From assembly GCA_029204225.1 (NCBI GenBank), contig CM055105.1:48309688-48373687 (forward strand): a stretch of DNA of 64,000 bases, read 5' to 3'. The notes beneath the pieces are model-generated. The model worked only from the letters and a program-made list of their open reading frames with translations. It did no database searches and was not told where the DNA came from. This document shows positions 24,071 to 35,410 of the stretch, in pieces. Made by a program: the position numbers and the translations under genes. The stretch's first letter is position 1. Each line of letters opens with the position of its first letter. Origin of the DNA: Diphasiastrum complanatum (taxonomy: Eukaryota > Streptophyta > Lycopodiopsida > Lycopodiales > Lycopodiaceae).

Positions 24071-24489
24071 GATTTAGCCAACTCACCGAGTGCCATGAAA
24101 GTTTTTAAACCTTCAAATTTATGGATGAGACTTTCAGTCCGGTAGTCAAACTGCAGGCATTCACTGCTGTTTTGGAACGAATTCTTCATTGGAATAGGTC
24201 GCTACTGAGAAGTATTGCTGATCATAGCTTGTCTTGTGTTTGTTGATTTTATCGTCTACTTGGTTCGCTGGAGTCTGCAAGGCAAATCGTTGGTTATTTG
24301 GAAGCTGTATTTGCTATTGGTCATCTAAAATTGGTTTGCTGGAGTTCGCTGACAGGCAATCAAGTCTTTGCTGCCTACTGCTTGTGGAAAATAAATTTGT
24401 TCACAAGTTTGTGCTAGAGGTACACCTGAGACAGCTCACAGGAAGAAAGAAGTTGCTGAGATCATTTGCATGCATGAACTGGTCACTGG

Positions 24490-24927
24490 ACTAGATTGCT
24501 GTCGGACAGCAAAAAGAGTTGGATCGCACTTCTTTTTCGAAGATGCTAGTTGTTGAAGTGTTCAAATAGATCCCTATTTAGGTTGGAAGACTACTTGGGA
24601 TACAAGGGCTCTATATAAGCTAGTACAATGCAAGTTATCCTAAGACCAAAATTTTTTGCAAGATCTTTTAAGAAAAACCCACAAAGATTTTGTGGAATTA
24701 TCAAAATTTTGAAGAACCAACATAGATTTCGTCAAAATTTTGAAGAACCAAACAAAGGTTTTGTGGAATTGGCAAAATTTTGAAGAATCAATAAATTTTG
24801 TGGGCTGGACAATTTTTTTGGACGACAAATAGTTGAACTGAAAAACTTTTTGAATGACAGTTTTGCGAAACCAACAAAATTATCATGAAATCATTAGTGT
24901 TACACAATGGTAACTTTGAATGATGCG
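24490..24927 (+). repeat. Probable LTR remnant of a copia element, with minisatellite
   Basis: A TATA-like CTCTATATAAGC lies at about 24609-24620. Downstream, at about 24674-24800, the phrase (C/G)AAAATTTTGAAGAA(C/T)CAA repeats about three times. A primer-binding-site-like GATATTATCAGAGGC occurs at about 24928-24942, just before the gag fragment. Its exact 5' border is not visible. Confidence 0.45.
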
Positions 24928-25300
24928 ATATTATCAGAGGCTACTTGATGGTGTGAATTTTTAGCGTATGGAATTTCAAGATGCAAAATATTCTCATGGA
25001 TCGAGAATGTTGGGATATTGTTGCAGGTACCGAGATACCTCGAACAAATGATAGGAAGTTGAGAGAGTATCTGACGTGGAGAAGAAAAGCTCATCATATC
25101 ATTAACTCATCAGTTATACCTCATATCAAAGATGTTGCTAGACCCAAGGAAGTTTGGGATATTCTCAAGAATCTGTATGAGAATGTAAACCTTCTTCACT
25201 GTTGATATGGTTCAAGGAACTGAACACCGATAAAGCTAGAGATATTGATGGTCTTGAATCAGAGTTATCGATTCATGCAGTTGATTTGCTATCACCAACA
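24928..25300 (+). pseudogene. Copia gag fragment
   Basis: From 24981 the frame reads MQNILMDRECWDIVAGTEIP, then RRKAHHIINSSVIPHIKDV and RPKEVWDILKNLYE. This is the N-terminal gag region common to plant copia elements. It stops at 25203, and the sequence soon jumps into an RT-like segment, so most of gag and pol is deleted. Confidence 0.75.
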
Positions 25301-25502
25301 AGCACCCAAAGCATTGTACACGAGGATTGATAAATACTTTGAGGAGCTTAATTTTTAGAGTAGCCTGATCTACATTTTATGTTATGGTAAAAGACGACTA
25401 GATTGTTATTGTAGTGATGTATGTTGATGATCTTATTGTCACAAGTCCTAATTATGTTTTGATTCTTAATATTAAGAAATACCTCTCATCAGGGTTTGAC
25501 AT
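25301..25502 (+). pseudogene. Copia reverse transcriptase fragment, left part (continues at 30601)
   Basis: Broken frames give LYTRIDKYFEELNF and then V-M-Y-V-D-D-L-I-V-T-S (the catalytic Y-V-D-D box) and ILNIKKYLSSGFD. The coding sense is interrupted by the LTR element at 25503 and resumes after it with TDMKDLGSLQYFLRIEIW. Confidence 0.75.
25498..25502. repeat. Left 5-bp target-site duplication (GACAT)
   Basis: GACAT occurs just before the left LTR and again at 30601-30605 just after the right LTR. A five-base duplication fits LTR-retrotransposon integration. Confidence 0.85.
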
Positions 25503-25876
25503 AGATACAAGCTAAGATTCACTAGCTATGCTAGAAAGCAGGACTTAAGCTAGAAAGCAGGAAGAGAATGCTTAAGGAGGCTAAAAGAGGAGCAATCATC
25601 ATAAACTGAATAAAGGAATACAATGCTTCCCTACTTATACCCTCTTCTTGAATCAAATGGAGGATTCAAAAAAGGGAGGGAAAAGGATTTGGAGGGAAAA
25701 TAGTGCGCCCTCCCAATAGGAGGACCCCCACTCCAAATCAATATGACCAAGTCTTAAAAATATAACCAAATAGGGCCCAAGGCCAGTATATGAATAAAAA
25801 GGGCCCTTAGGCCTGCTTATGCATAATAACAATAAAAGAACGGACGCGGCGAATGTAATGAGCCAAGTCCATAACT
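25503..25876 (-). repeat. 3' LTR of the Ty3-like element
   Basis: 374 bp; nearly identical to 30227-30600. On the minus strand it starts AGTTATGGACTTGG and carries a TATA-like GGGTATAAGTAGGG in its second half. Confidence 0.9.
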
Positions 25877-27879
25877 CTCCCCTGCAGAAAAACAAAGCCC
25901 TCCACCGGCTAGCAAGCATAATGACTTTCTAAAACAATAATGTAAGCATGCGAAATACTGAAAAATCACGAACTAATGGAAATACTGATGGAGAGGACAT
26001 AAGTCGTCACAACAGATACCCCAAAAGCATCATAACTGTGTAAAGCAAGTACTAAGCAAATACGACAATAAAGAAGTCATAGCTAGCCGAATCATGAAGC
26101 AGAGGGAACATCTACAATGACATCTGTAGTAGAGGAGAGAACTAAAGCCATGAGGGCTCGAGCCTGATCTGCCAATAATGGTGTATGATAAAACACATCA
26201 ATAGGCTCCCAAGTGGCCTCCTCAAGAGGATGACCATCCCACTCTCAAGAAAAACTGAATTTGCCGGCAGCGTCGACTATGGTGAAGGTGAACCTGGTGA
26301 ATGGCAGCTGGTAAGAAAGGGAACAACTCAGGATCAACATCATGGCGACGAAGGGAACATCTCGGCCGCGTCATTAGAAACCAAGCAATATGGAACAACC
26401 AGGCATGCCAAGGAACCAGAAGAAGATCAAGCAAAGGTCCATGAATGAGAAGTAGCAATGGCACACGGTACCCTCAAGGCCCATATCACGAGAAGAGCAG
26501 CATGCCAAAAGCTCCAGAAGGTCCAAGAAATCAATGCATCATCTAAAAAGACATGATGCATGAAAACAGTAGCAACAAATCTAGAAATAGTAGAGGCGCC
26601 AACTGAAAAAACTGTAGCCGAAAAACTCATCCAGAAAGACCTCATATGGACATACCAATCCATCATAGGATACACCAAAAACGGATGGAGAATCGGATGA
26701 CCCATCGGAACTGGCTGCAAGTGTAATCCCAAACTACACACCAAGCGCACATGTGAGGAATAGAAGAAATGCACTGGAACGAGGAACAGGATCTGCAACA
26801 TCAGTAGCAAGCATCGGAGCAATATCCACGTGTATCTGGGAATGAGTATCAAAGCACATATGAGCAACACTGAAGTATATGGCAGCAACATCCCCAAAAA
26901 CTATCCAAGAGAGGAGAAGGAACTCTTTCAAGGTACCCTGATGGTCTCGGAACACTAGAACAAAGTGGCAACTCAGCATCGGAGACCAAGCGATTCGAAA
27001 TGACGGGGAACTTGAAGATCACCCGAACAAACAGTAGCTGGAACGGAGGCAATAACCCAAGCCTGACAATGAGCAACAATCCAAGGAACACATAGAGAGC
27101 CACATGCATGATAATAGAGATATCGGCACCATAGGCGATCAGTAATATAGAAAAACCAGCACCAATCAACAGGTCCAAATGAAAACCAAGCTACATGTAA
27201 TAACCAGGAATGCCATATAGCCATAGCATCGGCATGGACTGCAGGAAACCTATATGTAGAAACACAAGGAGATTGAAGGATCCTCATATACTCATCTAGA
27301 AAGATCCCAGCATATAAATACCCTAGATAAGTAATAGTGACCATCTGGCAAATATCCTCGGATGGAAATGTTTAATGGTAAGGGCGAAAGGCTCATGAAT
27401 CATGTCAGGAACCGTAGAAATATCATGAGGCAAATCACAAACCTCAAGCAGAGATCCATGGAATAAAGCGAAAGAAGATACAACCTGATCACCAATTTTG
27501 AGGGAACTAGCAAACGTGGACCTGTGAAGAACCCCATAGAAATCAGCAGGAACATCGGCCATAACGGACTCAAGAGATGGAGATATAGAGACCAATGGAG
27601 AAGATACTGCACCAACCACCGAACCAGGAGGGCTATCTGAGGTAGGCGCAAAAGCAATAGTAGAAATACCACCAAGGTATACGGCCTCAATATCAATGAA
27701 ACCAGGAATGACCGCCGAATACGATATTTGTGAATCAAGGCATATAGGTGCAAGGCACGTAGCAACAACCTGTAAATCCGGAGCAGCATCAACTTGAGTA
27801 AGAGGACCCACAGTCGGTGAAAAGCAGCAACTAATGTACTTTGAATGGAAAGAAGAGCTGCATCATGAGCCTTTGGCAG
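25877..27879 (-). other. Internal region of the Ty3-like element without RT or integrase motifs
   Basis: Minus-strand open pieces (for example 27323-27811) have no Y-[VA/I]-D-D, D-A-L-S-R or H-H-C-C motif. The only hint of pol origin is a K-I-G-D-Q-V-like phrase near 27500. The function is unknown; it may be degenerate pol or captured sequence. Confidence 0.5.
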
Positions 27880-28098
27880 GCTATGCATAAATTGCTTCCT
27901 GGTAACGAACTGATAGTCACTCTAGGAATCAATACCAGAAAGTAAATGATGCCGACCAACATGTGTAAAAGACAGTGCTTGCTGAGAAAGATCCACAACA
28001 ATAATACCAAGTGACGAAAACAATCTGCACCAAGAATAATGTCATAGCGCTCTAGAGGAATAATATAGAAATCTGCTTGTCCAGAGAAGTCACCAATG
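27880..28098 (-). pseudogene. Retropepsin C-terminal half
   Basis: DYSIGDFSGQADFYIIPLER and YDIILGADC match the C-terminal hydrophobic-hydrophobic-G-x-D signature of Ty3-type proteases. The catalytic D-[ST]-G-A part is not visible, since gag sequence runs directly into this segment. Shifted frames then read WFSSLGIIVVDLSQQ and FVTRKQFMHSLPKAHDAAL with no recognised domain. Confidence 0.65.
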
Positions 28099-29123
28099 CT
28101 ATAGTCCAAGCCCTGAAACATCTAGTAGGAAGAGCCTCATGGTAAAAAACAGTGGTAGGAGGACCAGGAGGAACGGTAGTAGAAGAAGCCAAAGTAGGAG
28201 AAGCAGTGGAATGAGAGCAAGAAAAACGAGAAGAAGTGGATAACTCAGGATATTTATGCTGCAAGGTAGTAGCCAAGGAGATAGCATCTGAGAGAGTAAG
28301 AGGCCGAAAAGATGAGACTTCATATCGTAAGGTGTCTTTAAGATCGGCATTAAAATGTGAAATAAGCTCTGTAGGATGAAGATCAGTAAAAAGGTAGGAA
28401 AGCTCAATAAACTGATCAATATAACATAGTATGGCGAAGGCTACGAAACAGATCACGTTGGCGAACCAACCATTGTGGGTCAATTATAGCCATATGAAGA
28501 TCATGCCGAAAAGTAGGCCATATATGAAATCCCTCACGAGTAGGCTCAGAGCGATAGACACGTCACCAAGTCTGAGCTCGACCATATAAGTGTAACGCAG
28601 CCAACTGCACTTTCTGGGTTTCAGTCTTGGGATACATAAGAAAATAGGTCTCTAACTTAGAGAACCAATTTTCCAAGATATTTCCATCAGATGAACCAGA
28701 ATAAGTAGTAAGCTGGATGCGATCACGAAAATCACGAGCAAAATGAGGCTCAGGATTACCTGAAAAAGTAGAAGAAGGAAATCCTGGTGGTGCGGAGGGA
28801 AATCCAGGTGGTGGTACAAAAGACCCGAAAGGAGACCCATAAGAACTAGCACTATATGAAGGGAGACCAAACATACTACCAAAAGCACTTCCTGAAGATG
28901 GAGATGGAGCAGGAGCAGGTGTATTCAAAATAGGAAATAAAGGTGCTTTACCATGACGATGAAGAATGTCTGGGGAGGTGGTATCCCCTCGTGGTAGGAT
29001 AGTCTCAAGGCTAGAAAGAATACGATCAATACGACTCTCAAGATGATCCATGCGGGAATCAATATGTGTAAAACGATCATCTAAAGAGCTCTGCGGAGGG
29101 TCTTTTGATGAAGAAGTCGGCAT
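28099..29123 (-). pseudogene. Ty3-type gag (damaged)
   Basis: An ATG at 29123 (minus strand) opens an N-terminal helix (DDRFTHIDSRMDHLESRIDR) and a Pro/Phe/Ser-rich linker. The retrotransposon gag core follows: ENWFSKLETYFLMYPKTETQ, KVQLAALHLYGRAQTW. A TGA at 28563-28565 sits where a second Trp is expected (the A-Q-T-W-W motif), then the frame runs on (RVYRSEPTREGFHIWPTF). After a further shift it continues FTDLHPTELISHFNADLKD and SDAISLATTLQHKYPEL. No zinc knuckle is seen. The stop, the shift and the missing knuckle mean it cannot make a complete gag as it stands. Confidence 0.8.
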
Positions 29124-29539
29124 AGGGACTAAGGAAGAGACAAAAACCTGAGGGAGAGGACGTTTGTCGTCACCCTAACTTAGTGTAACTTCCGAAATCA
29201 CCAAAAATGGCACGTAAACAGTCAATCAAGATGGATAATAATCAGAAAATGAGGGGCTGAGAAAGTAGAAGGTTTCTAACAAAATAGAAAAATGGACAGA
29301 GGAGGGTGTGAGGCAACAAATATGAACAGGAATAGGGGGCTGGAAAGAGCAGTATGTGAGCATAAAAGATAGCAAGTAGGTGCAAAAAGGAAGTGCAAAA
29401 AGGGCGCAAGCAATACCTAGGTGGGTGCTGATCCGTCGTTCACTCGGTAGTGCCAACAAAGAGAGGTAAAAGCTGAAGATAACAGGGCACTGGGCAGCAA
29501 CTACCAAGATCCACAATATGCTGAAGAATAGGCTGAAAA

Positions 29540-30210
29540 AAGGTGCTGAAGTAAGGTACCGAACAGCCTCCAATCAATAGCCGAAACGAACAGCAAGTTG
29601 GTGAAAAGAACCGCTGAAAATGAGATGGTAGTAAGGCGCTGGACAGCCTCCAGTCAATATAAAAAATGGATAACAAATCGGTGACGAAAAGTGTCGAAAA
29701 TGATGAGGTAGTAGGGTGCTGGGCAATCGCTACCAAATCTGCAAAAACAATGAAAATCTGCCGAAAAAATCGACGAAAGTGATGGGTTACCGCTGAAAAT
29801 GAGATGGTAGTAGGGCGCTGGACAGCCTCCAATCAATATAAAAAATGGACAGCAAATCGGTGACGAAAAGTGTCGAAAATGATGAGGTAGTAGGGCGCTG
29901 GGCAATAGCTACCAAATCTGCAAAAACAATGAAAATCTGCCGAAAAAATCGACGAAAGTGATGGGTTAGCAGGGCGCTGGACAGCCTCCACCAAAACTGC
30001 AAAAACTGATGAAGAAATCGTCGAAAGTGATGGGCAGTAGGGCGCTGGACAGCCACCACCAATCTGCAAATATGACGGAGAAAAATCGATGAAAGTGATG
30101 GGTGGTAGGGCGCTGGACAGCCTCCACCAATCTACAGGAAGGTTGATGGAGAAAAATCGATGAAAGTGATGGGTGGTAGGGCGTTGGACAGCCTCCACCA
30201 ATCTGCAGGA
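29540..30210 (-). repeat. Complex minisatellite in the element leader
   Basis: The phrase GGGCGCTGGACAGCC recurs, with variants, about eight times between 29634 and 30195. It alternates with ACCAATCTGCA and ATCGATGAAAGTGATGGG-like blocks, giving units of about 70-100 bp. The array lies between the primer-binding site and gag, in the 5' untranslated leader of the element RNA. Confidence 0.85.
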
Positions 30211-30226
30211 AAGTGCTCTGTTACCA

Positions 30227-30600
30227 AGTTACAAGCTAAGATTCACTAGCTATGCTCGAAAGCAGGACTTAAGCTAGAAAGCAGGAAGAGAATGCTTAAG
30301 GAGGCTAAAAGAGAAGCAATCATCATAAACTGAATAAAGGAATACAATGTTGCCCTACTTATACCCTCTCCCTGAATCAAATGGAGGATTCAAAAAAGGG
30401 AGGGAAGAGGATTTGGAGGGAAAATAGTGCGCCCTCCCAATAGGAGGACCCCCACTCTAAATCAATGTGACCAAGTCCTAAAAATATAACCAAATAGGGC
30501 CCAAGGCCAGTATATGAATAAAAAGGGCCCTTAGGCCTGCTTATGCATAATAACAATAAAAGAACGGACGCGACGAATGTAATGAGCCAAGTCCATAACT
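30227..30600 (-). repeat. 5' LTR of the Ty3-like element
   Basis: 374 bp; in element orientation its end is followed by a TGGTAACAGAGC-like primer-binding site (about 30215-30226). It abuts the right copy of GACAT at 30601-30605. Confidence 0.9.
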
Positions 30601-30990
30601 GACATGAAAGATCTTGGTTCACTACAATACTTTCTCAGGATTGAGATATGGAGAGTAACATGAGGTCTATTTATTTCTCAAGCTAAGTATGCTCAGTGCA
30701 CTTCTGGAAAAAATTGGGATGTCAAAATCTAAACGGATTTCAACTCCATATAATTGTGGATGGAAGCTTACGAACGCCGAGGAAGATCAAGATGTGGATG
30801 AAACATTATATAGACAACTTGTTGGAAGTTTGAGCTATCTAACGACTACATGACCAGATACAGTATGGTCAGTTTATGGCTAAACCAAAGCAGGTTTATT
30901 GGAAAATTGTGAAGCGGATACTCGGGTATATTGAAGGTACTTTACGATTTGGTATCTGCGACGAAGGGTGTGTTAGGAATTAATGTTTAT
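30601..30990 (+). pseudogene. Copia reverse transcriptase/RNase H fragment, right part (continues from 25502)
   Basis: TDMKDLGSLQYFLRIEIW, FISQAKYAQ, and in shifted frames K-R-I-S-T-P, DETLYRQLVGSLSYLTT-T-R-P-D follow the order of copia RT and its connection domain. This confirms that the LTR element split an existing copia RT. Many stops are present. Confidence 0.75.
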
Positions 30991-31089
30991 TTTGTCCCCT
31001 TAGGTTACAAGGCCATGCTTGCATGCTACTTTAGGGGCCTATACCATTTCAGAAAATTCTTAGACTAGTCAAACTTCTATCATGGTAGT

Positions 31090-31490
31090 AACATCTTAAT
31101 GGAGCAACCCAAGTGCTTCACCAAGCACGGAATGGAGGCAAAGTTTGTCCTCTCAAGAGGAGCTTGTATGGTTTGAAACAAGCTTCAAGATCTTGGAATA
31201 CAAGACTTAATCTCTTTCTTATTTCCATGGGATCACTCCTAGTGAGTATGATCCAATATTGTACATTAGATTTCATGATAAAGGCACTGTACTTTTATTG
31301 ATTTATGTAGATGACATCATTCTTAATGGGGACTATTTAGAAGGCATCGAGAAGACAGCTAGATTTATGCAAAGAGTTCAAAATGGTAGATCTAGGATCT
31401 TTGCATTACATTTTGGGTATGGAAGTGCTTAGGACATCAGATTATAGCTTTATATGTCAATCAAAGTATGCTCTTTCATTGCCTAAGCTG
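31090..31490 (+). pseudogene. Second copia reverse transcriptase fragment
   Basis: The + strand gives M-E-Q-P-K, then GGKVCPLKRSLYGLKQASRS with W-N-T-R-L-N-L-F-L, then in another frame a Y-V-D-D-I-I-L box and KEFKMVDLGSLHYILGMEV. It is an independent copia piece that follows the previous relic after about 100 bp of other DNA. Confidence 0.75.
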
Positions 31491-33860
31491 CGTTATGGAA
31501 CATACATCTGGGAATGTTTTGAGATTAGAACGCATTTGTAAGGTAATCAAAGGCTGCACTGAAGAGATTTAGGCTAGTTCTGTTGCTGAGTAGTGTTGTT
31601 TTCCTGTGGCTAGTACTTCTTGACCCTTTTCTTCACTTGTCTTGTGCTTTTTGATGCATTATTGCATTTTCACAACTTTCACCTAATTGCATGCATGTCC
31701 TTCCGACTCTGTGGTTTTTATTGCCACCATACTTATGGGCCATGATTTTCTTGTGGCCTGTTCACATAAAGTATGATGCTTGTACTTGCATCTTGATCAT
31801 TCTATACGTTCCAGCACTGAAGGCACTATTTCATTATAAAATTTCAGATTTTTCTGATGCTCAGAATCAAATTTTTGAAGCTTTTATCTAAAATGTATGC
31901 AGTAAAAATTAGAAAAGTAATGTTCCGTTCAGGAGTGTTCACAATCTGTACAGAAAAACGTTTGGAATGAGCTTGTTTTGTACCTAAGGGACTTATGGTT
32001 CTAGAAATTTTAAATATCTGCTTGGGCCAATTTAAAAAGATGTAACTTAATTTACTAGATACTTATGTCAGCAAGTCCTTATGTAATACATCATCTGAGC
32101 CTCTATCTTAGGTTATAATGTATGATGAGAACCTATATCGAGAAAAACTTCCTTCGATCAGTTTTTATGTTAGCTTTCTGTCTCTGTGGTGTGGAAATGC
32201 TAAGTTTTGAACAAACTTACTCAGCATCCTGGTTTTTTGAATTTTGCCTGGCAAGTCACCTTTTACTGATGTGTTTTTGCAGTTCAAATTAGCAGTTTAT
32301 TGCTAGGATGTGTAAAATTTACGTGAGAAATATTGTGAACTCTGAGAACACCAGTATTAACTGTGATATTGTTTTCCTGCAGTCATACTAATTGATTTTA
32401 CTGGCCGTATGGAGCCATTTGGCCTGTGGTTCTGGGACTATTTATGTTCTTGTCTCAAAACAGATGGCTTGAGAGAATTGCACATCTAAGTGGTGGCTGT
32501 CTGCTTCTACTGAGCAAATTTAGGTTGAAACCTATGCTTATAAGCTGGACGCCTGCAATTCCTCGGCCTTTCACAACTATTGCTATTTTAGAATCAGAAT
32601 GCTGCCAAAATGTTGTTAAGATCAATTAATTATCTCAACATTTTTTTGCTTTTCAGCTTTATTTTTTATTGCTGGCAGGAAATGCAAGAAAGAAACACTG
32701 TCAACTTAGAATGTAATGTAAGACTTGTGAATGCTTTTTCTTTTCTGTATTTTATATGCATTTTAACTCAAAATTATCAACACCACGTGGTTTGTAAGTA
32801 TGTAGACACTAATTAGAAATGCCTGAGATCTATTATAGAGCTTTAATTCTAGAATTTGTTAGAACATTAGCAACATGCAGATGATTGCTGGTCTCTGTCA
32901 GCAAGCATATATTTTAATGTGTTTCTGACGAGTTAATGTTTGGTGGTGATTGGGAGTGACTAAGGTTCTGGTTCTGCTCTCTGTACCGGATTCTTAGAAT
33001 GCATCTAAAATGTATCTAAATTTGCAACCTCATTACAAAATGCAGTTTAGCAGTTGATTTGTTGATTACAACCATGAGTGATGACCGAGGTGGGCATGGC
33101 AAGACATGAGAGTTGACCATTTTGCGAGGTAATACATTGCGAGTTTTCGTTTATCTATATCATTGATTGGCAAGACCAACAATAAACGAGAACTCGCAAT
33201 GCGCTGATTGGTATTTGTTTTCAATCCGTTTTTTGACACACCTTAAATCATCCTATGTATGCTAGGACTCACGTCAAATTATGCAGATAGTTCACATATT
33301 TATGTTTTTACGCTGGGGTGATAGTCTTTATAAGGTCTTTTTTCAACCACAATTAAAAAATGTGAAAATATCACTCGAATCCTTTCCCAATGTAAGGGAT
33401 TACAAGATTGATCCACTTCATGATAGTAAAAGCACGAGCCTTTATGACATTTTGTTTCAATGTTATCTCAATATGAAAGTTCCCAAAATTTTTAATCCAC
33501 GTTCACTCGCAATTACTGTGCATATTAGAATACCAATAACCAAAATGAAAACCATAAATGCAAGAGCCTTTAACACTGATTTTCTAGTAAATCAAGACCA
33601 AAGCAAACACTTGTTCGTTGCAAAACCGTAAAATTGCTCCTCAATCCATATGCAAATGTACTAGTAGTGTTTCGGCATTTACGGGATACGAGTTGAAATT
33701 CACGTGAGAAAATAAATTGAACTAACACCACTCGCACTCATCATCAACATATATACTTCGTGAAGGTTGTCTACGTCTTTTTGATGTTGGTGTAGCATCA
33801 TGAAGTTTCATGGCTCTGGCCACTCCATAGGGTGGCAAGTGACTAACATTATGGTATCAC
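31491..33860. other. AT-rich intergenic DNA, no gene recognised
   Basis: Apart from short open frames, for example 33281-33631 (+, starting MQIVHIFMFLRWGDS), which match nothing I know, no coding or mobile-element signal is seen. A hairpin at 33135-33201 is listed separately. Confidence 0.5.
33135..33201. repeat. Hairpin with 19-bp arms
   Basis: CATTGCGAGTTTTCGTTTA (33135-33153) pairs with TAAACGAGAACTCGCAATG (33183-33201) at 18 of 19 positions, around a 29-base loop. Confidence 0.8.
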
Positions 33861-33869
33861 ACTCAAGCA

Positions 33870-35410
33870 CAACATTGAGAACAAGTGAAGAATGCATTAT
33901 ACATCATCAAAATCCCATGTTTCATTTTGCTCATCTTCTTTCTCGTCTGAATTAATAACATTAACAAAATTGAACAATCATTTTTATGTTGATATAATTT
34001 GTAGCATTCGCATACCATATCTATGGGTGGCCATATCGAGGATGGCTTGATCAAAATCCATTGCTATGCAATGTCGGTTGGTACTTTCGCATGCATAAAA
34101 TGATCTTCCGCAATCTAAAAAAGGATCAACTTTCACTTTTGAAGGCTTACAAAACATTTCTATCAAGAAACGCAGGAAATGGGGGCTCTTCTCGACTCTC
34201 CACGCAGTGGTTGAGTACCACTACTATCCTTTAGACTCTCTGCTAGAGGATAGTAATGTAGCCAATGGTTAGTCGCACCATGGAAAAGGAAAGGATCGAT
34301 CGAGTCACAATCATCCATAGGAATTGAAGGAGTTGAATCGACGTAGCATGTGACATAAACAAGAAGCATACTGTGGAAAAATGGTATATAGATTGGAACT
34401 CATAAATCGATAGCTAGAAAGAAACATTGACACTGACAGAAAATCTTTTGATGTAAAATTCACCTGAAATTCCGTCATAGTGATGCAGAAGTTATCGACC
34501 CCTTACAAATTAGCATGATGTACCACATTCAATCCAGACTTTTTAGCAACTCTAACAAATGTCGGTATCTTTGACACTCCCAAGATACTGACTACAAGAC
34601 CATCATCATCGACAATTTGATGCTTCCATAGATCTATCATCATTGTCCATACATGCACCCTTCCTATAAAACCATCTGGGATAAAACTTGTAGGAAAGTC
34701 TAGCAAAACCATGTATGCACTGTATTGCACAATTTTACCTCGTCTTGCTCTAGTCCCCACACAAACTGTCTTCATGTGAGACAAAATAGTATGCATCTCA
34801 CTAGCAGTGGTCTGAGCAGGAGCACATTTTGCAATATTGAGTATGTCTCCACATAGTGAATATCTACTACAAAGAAAAAAAACATATGTTACAAGCACAT
34901 AACATAGGCGAAAAAATAAAGTGTTGCACACTTATCAAATAAAAATCTCAACAAACCTTGCTTCGAAATGTGAGTGGGTAGTATGCCGGTTAAACTTCTC
35001 ACGTTGTCTCGACACTCGGAGTCACAATCAAAGATGGATTCATAGACGGAGCCCCAACATGCTCCTTCCCCTTACAATCCACTCTAGCAAAATGGTGTCT
35101 AGGCACTACATCAGGACCAGACAATTCTGTTTCTTTCAATCTACGGTCTCTTATGTAGCGCCCATCTCAATTTTCGTGTGTGGTAGGTACATCAACATCC
35201 ACACTTGGAGTAGACAAAGCATGTTATGCATGCGATAACTTTCCATTTCATTTTCCGGGTGCCCAAGAACCTTCTGAAAAATCAATCCATGAGGGATTGT
35301 TTGCTCTCCCACTCACTTAGACTTCTTTTGGCACATAAATGATAATCTTCACAATACATACAAGTATTTTTATCTTGTCTCTGTGTCCAAAGCTTGAAGT
35401 ATGATAGCAT
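33870..35410 (-). pseudogene. DNA N4/N6-type methyltransferase-like gene remnant
   Basis: Read on the minus strand from about 34800: MHTILSHMKTVCVGTRARRG, then YSAYMVLLDFPTSFIPDG (where the D-P-P-[YW] catalytic motif would be; here altered), then DLWKHQIVDDDGLVVSILG and PTFVRVAKKSGLNVV. A TAA interrupts at 34503-34505. A candidate GTGAAT donor and a CACAG acceptor flank about 34370-34460. A later exon, after a one-base shift, gives WRVEKSPHFLRFLIEMFC and KVDPFLDCGRSFYACEST with NRHCIAMDFDQAILD. This matches the [EH]-K-P...L-I...D-P-F-x-G-x-G and R-x-x-I-x-x-[DE] end of N6/N4 DNA methylases, which use S-adenosylmethionine. Further upstream, CMYCEDYHLCAKRSLSEWES may be part of the same protein. 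Stop, frameshift and altered catalytic motif point to a pseudogene; its 5' end is cut by copia at about 35411. Confidence 0.55.

Larger units (their letters stand above)
25503..30600 (-). mobile_element. Non-autonomous Ty3-like LTR retrotransposon, 5.1 kb
   Basis: Two 374-bp LTRs (25503-25876 and 30227-30600) are about 97% identical by eye, and GACAT flanks the element. Orientation is minus: inside the 30227-30600 LTR the minus strand reads TGGTAACAGAGC, a primer-binding-like site, and before the other LTR a purine run AGGGGAG. The internal region encodes a damaged Ty3-type gag and half of a retropepsin. I find no RT, RNase H or integrase motif in 25877-27800, so it must have relied on proteins supplied in trans. 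The LTR ends read AGTTA...TAACT instead of TG...CA. The leader holds a long minisatellite. Confidence 0.9.

Noticed and set aside
26427-27344. Hydrophobic minus-strand frames that look like membrane proteins
   Set aside because: They overlap each other in different frames within the Ty3-like element and have no conserved motif; likely chance frames in pyrimidine-rich antisense.
33281-33631. 116-residue + frame as a gene
   Set aside because: No family resemblance, no clear start or splice context, AT-rich spacer.
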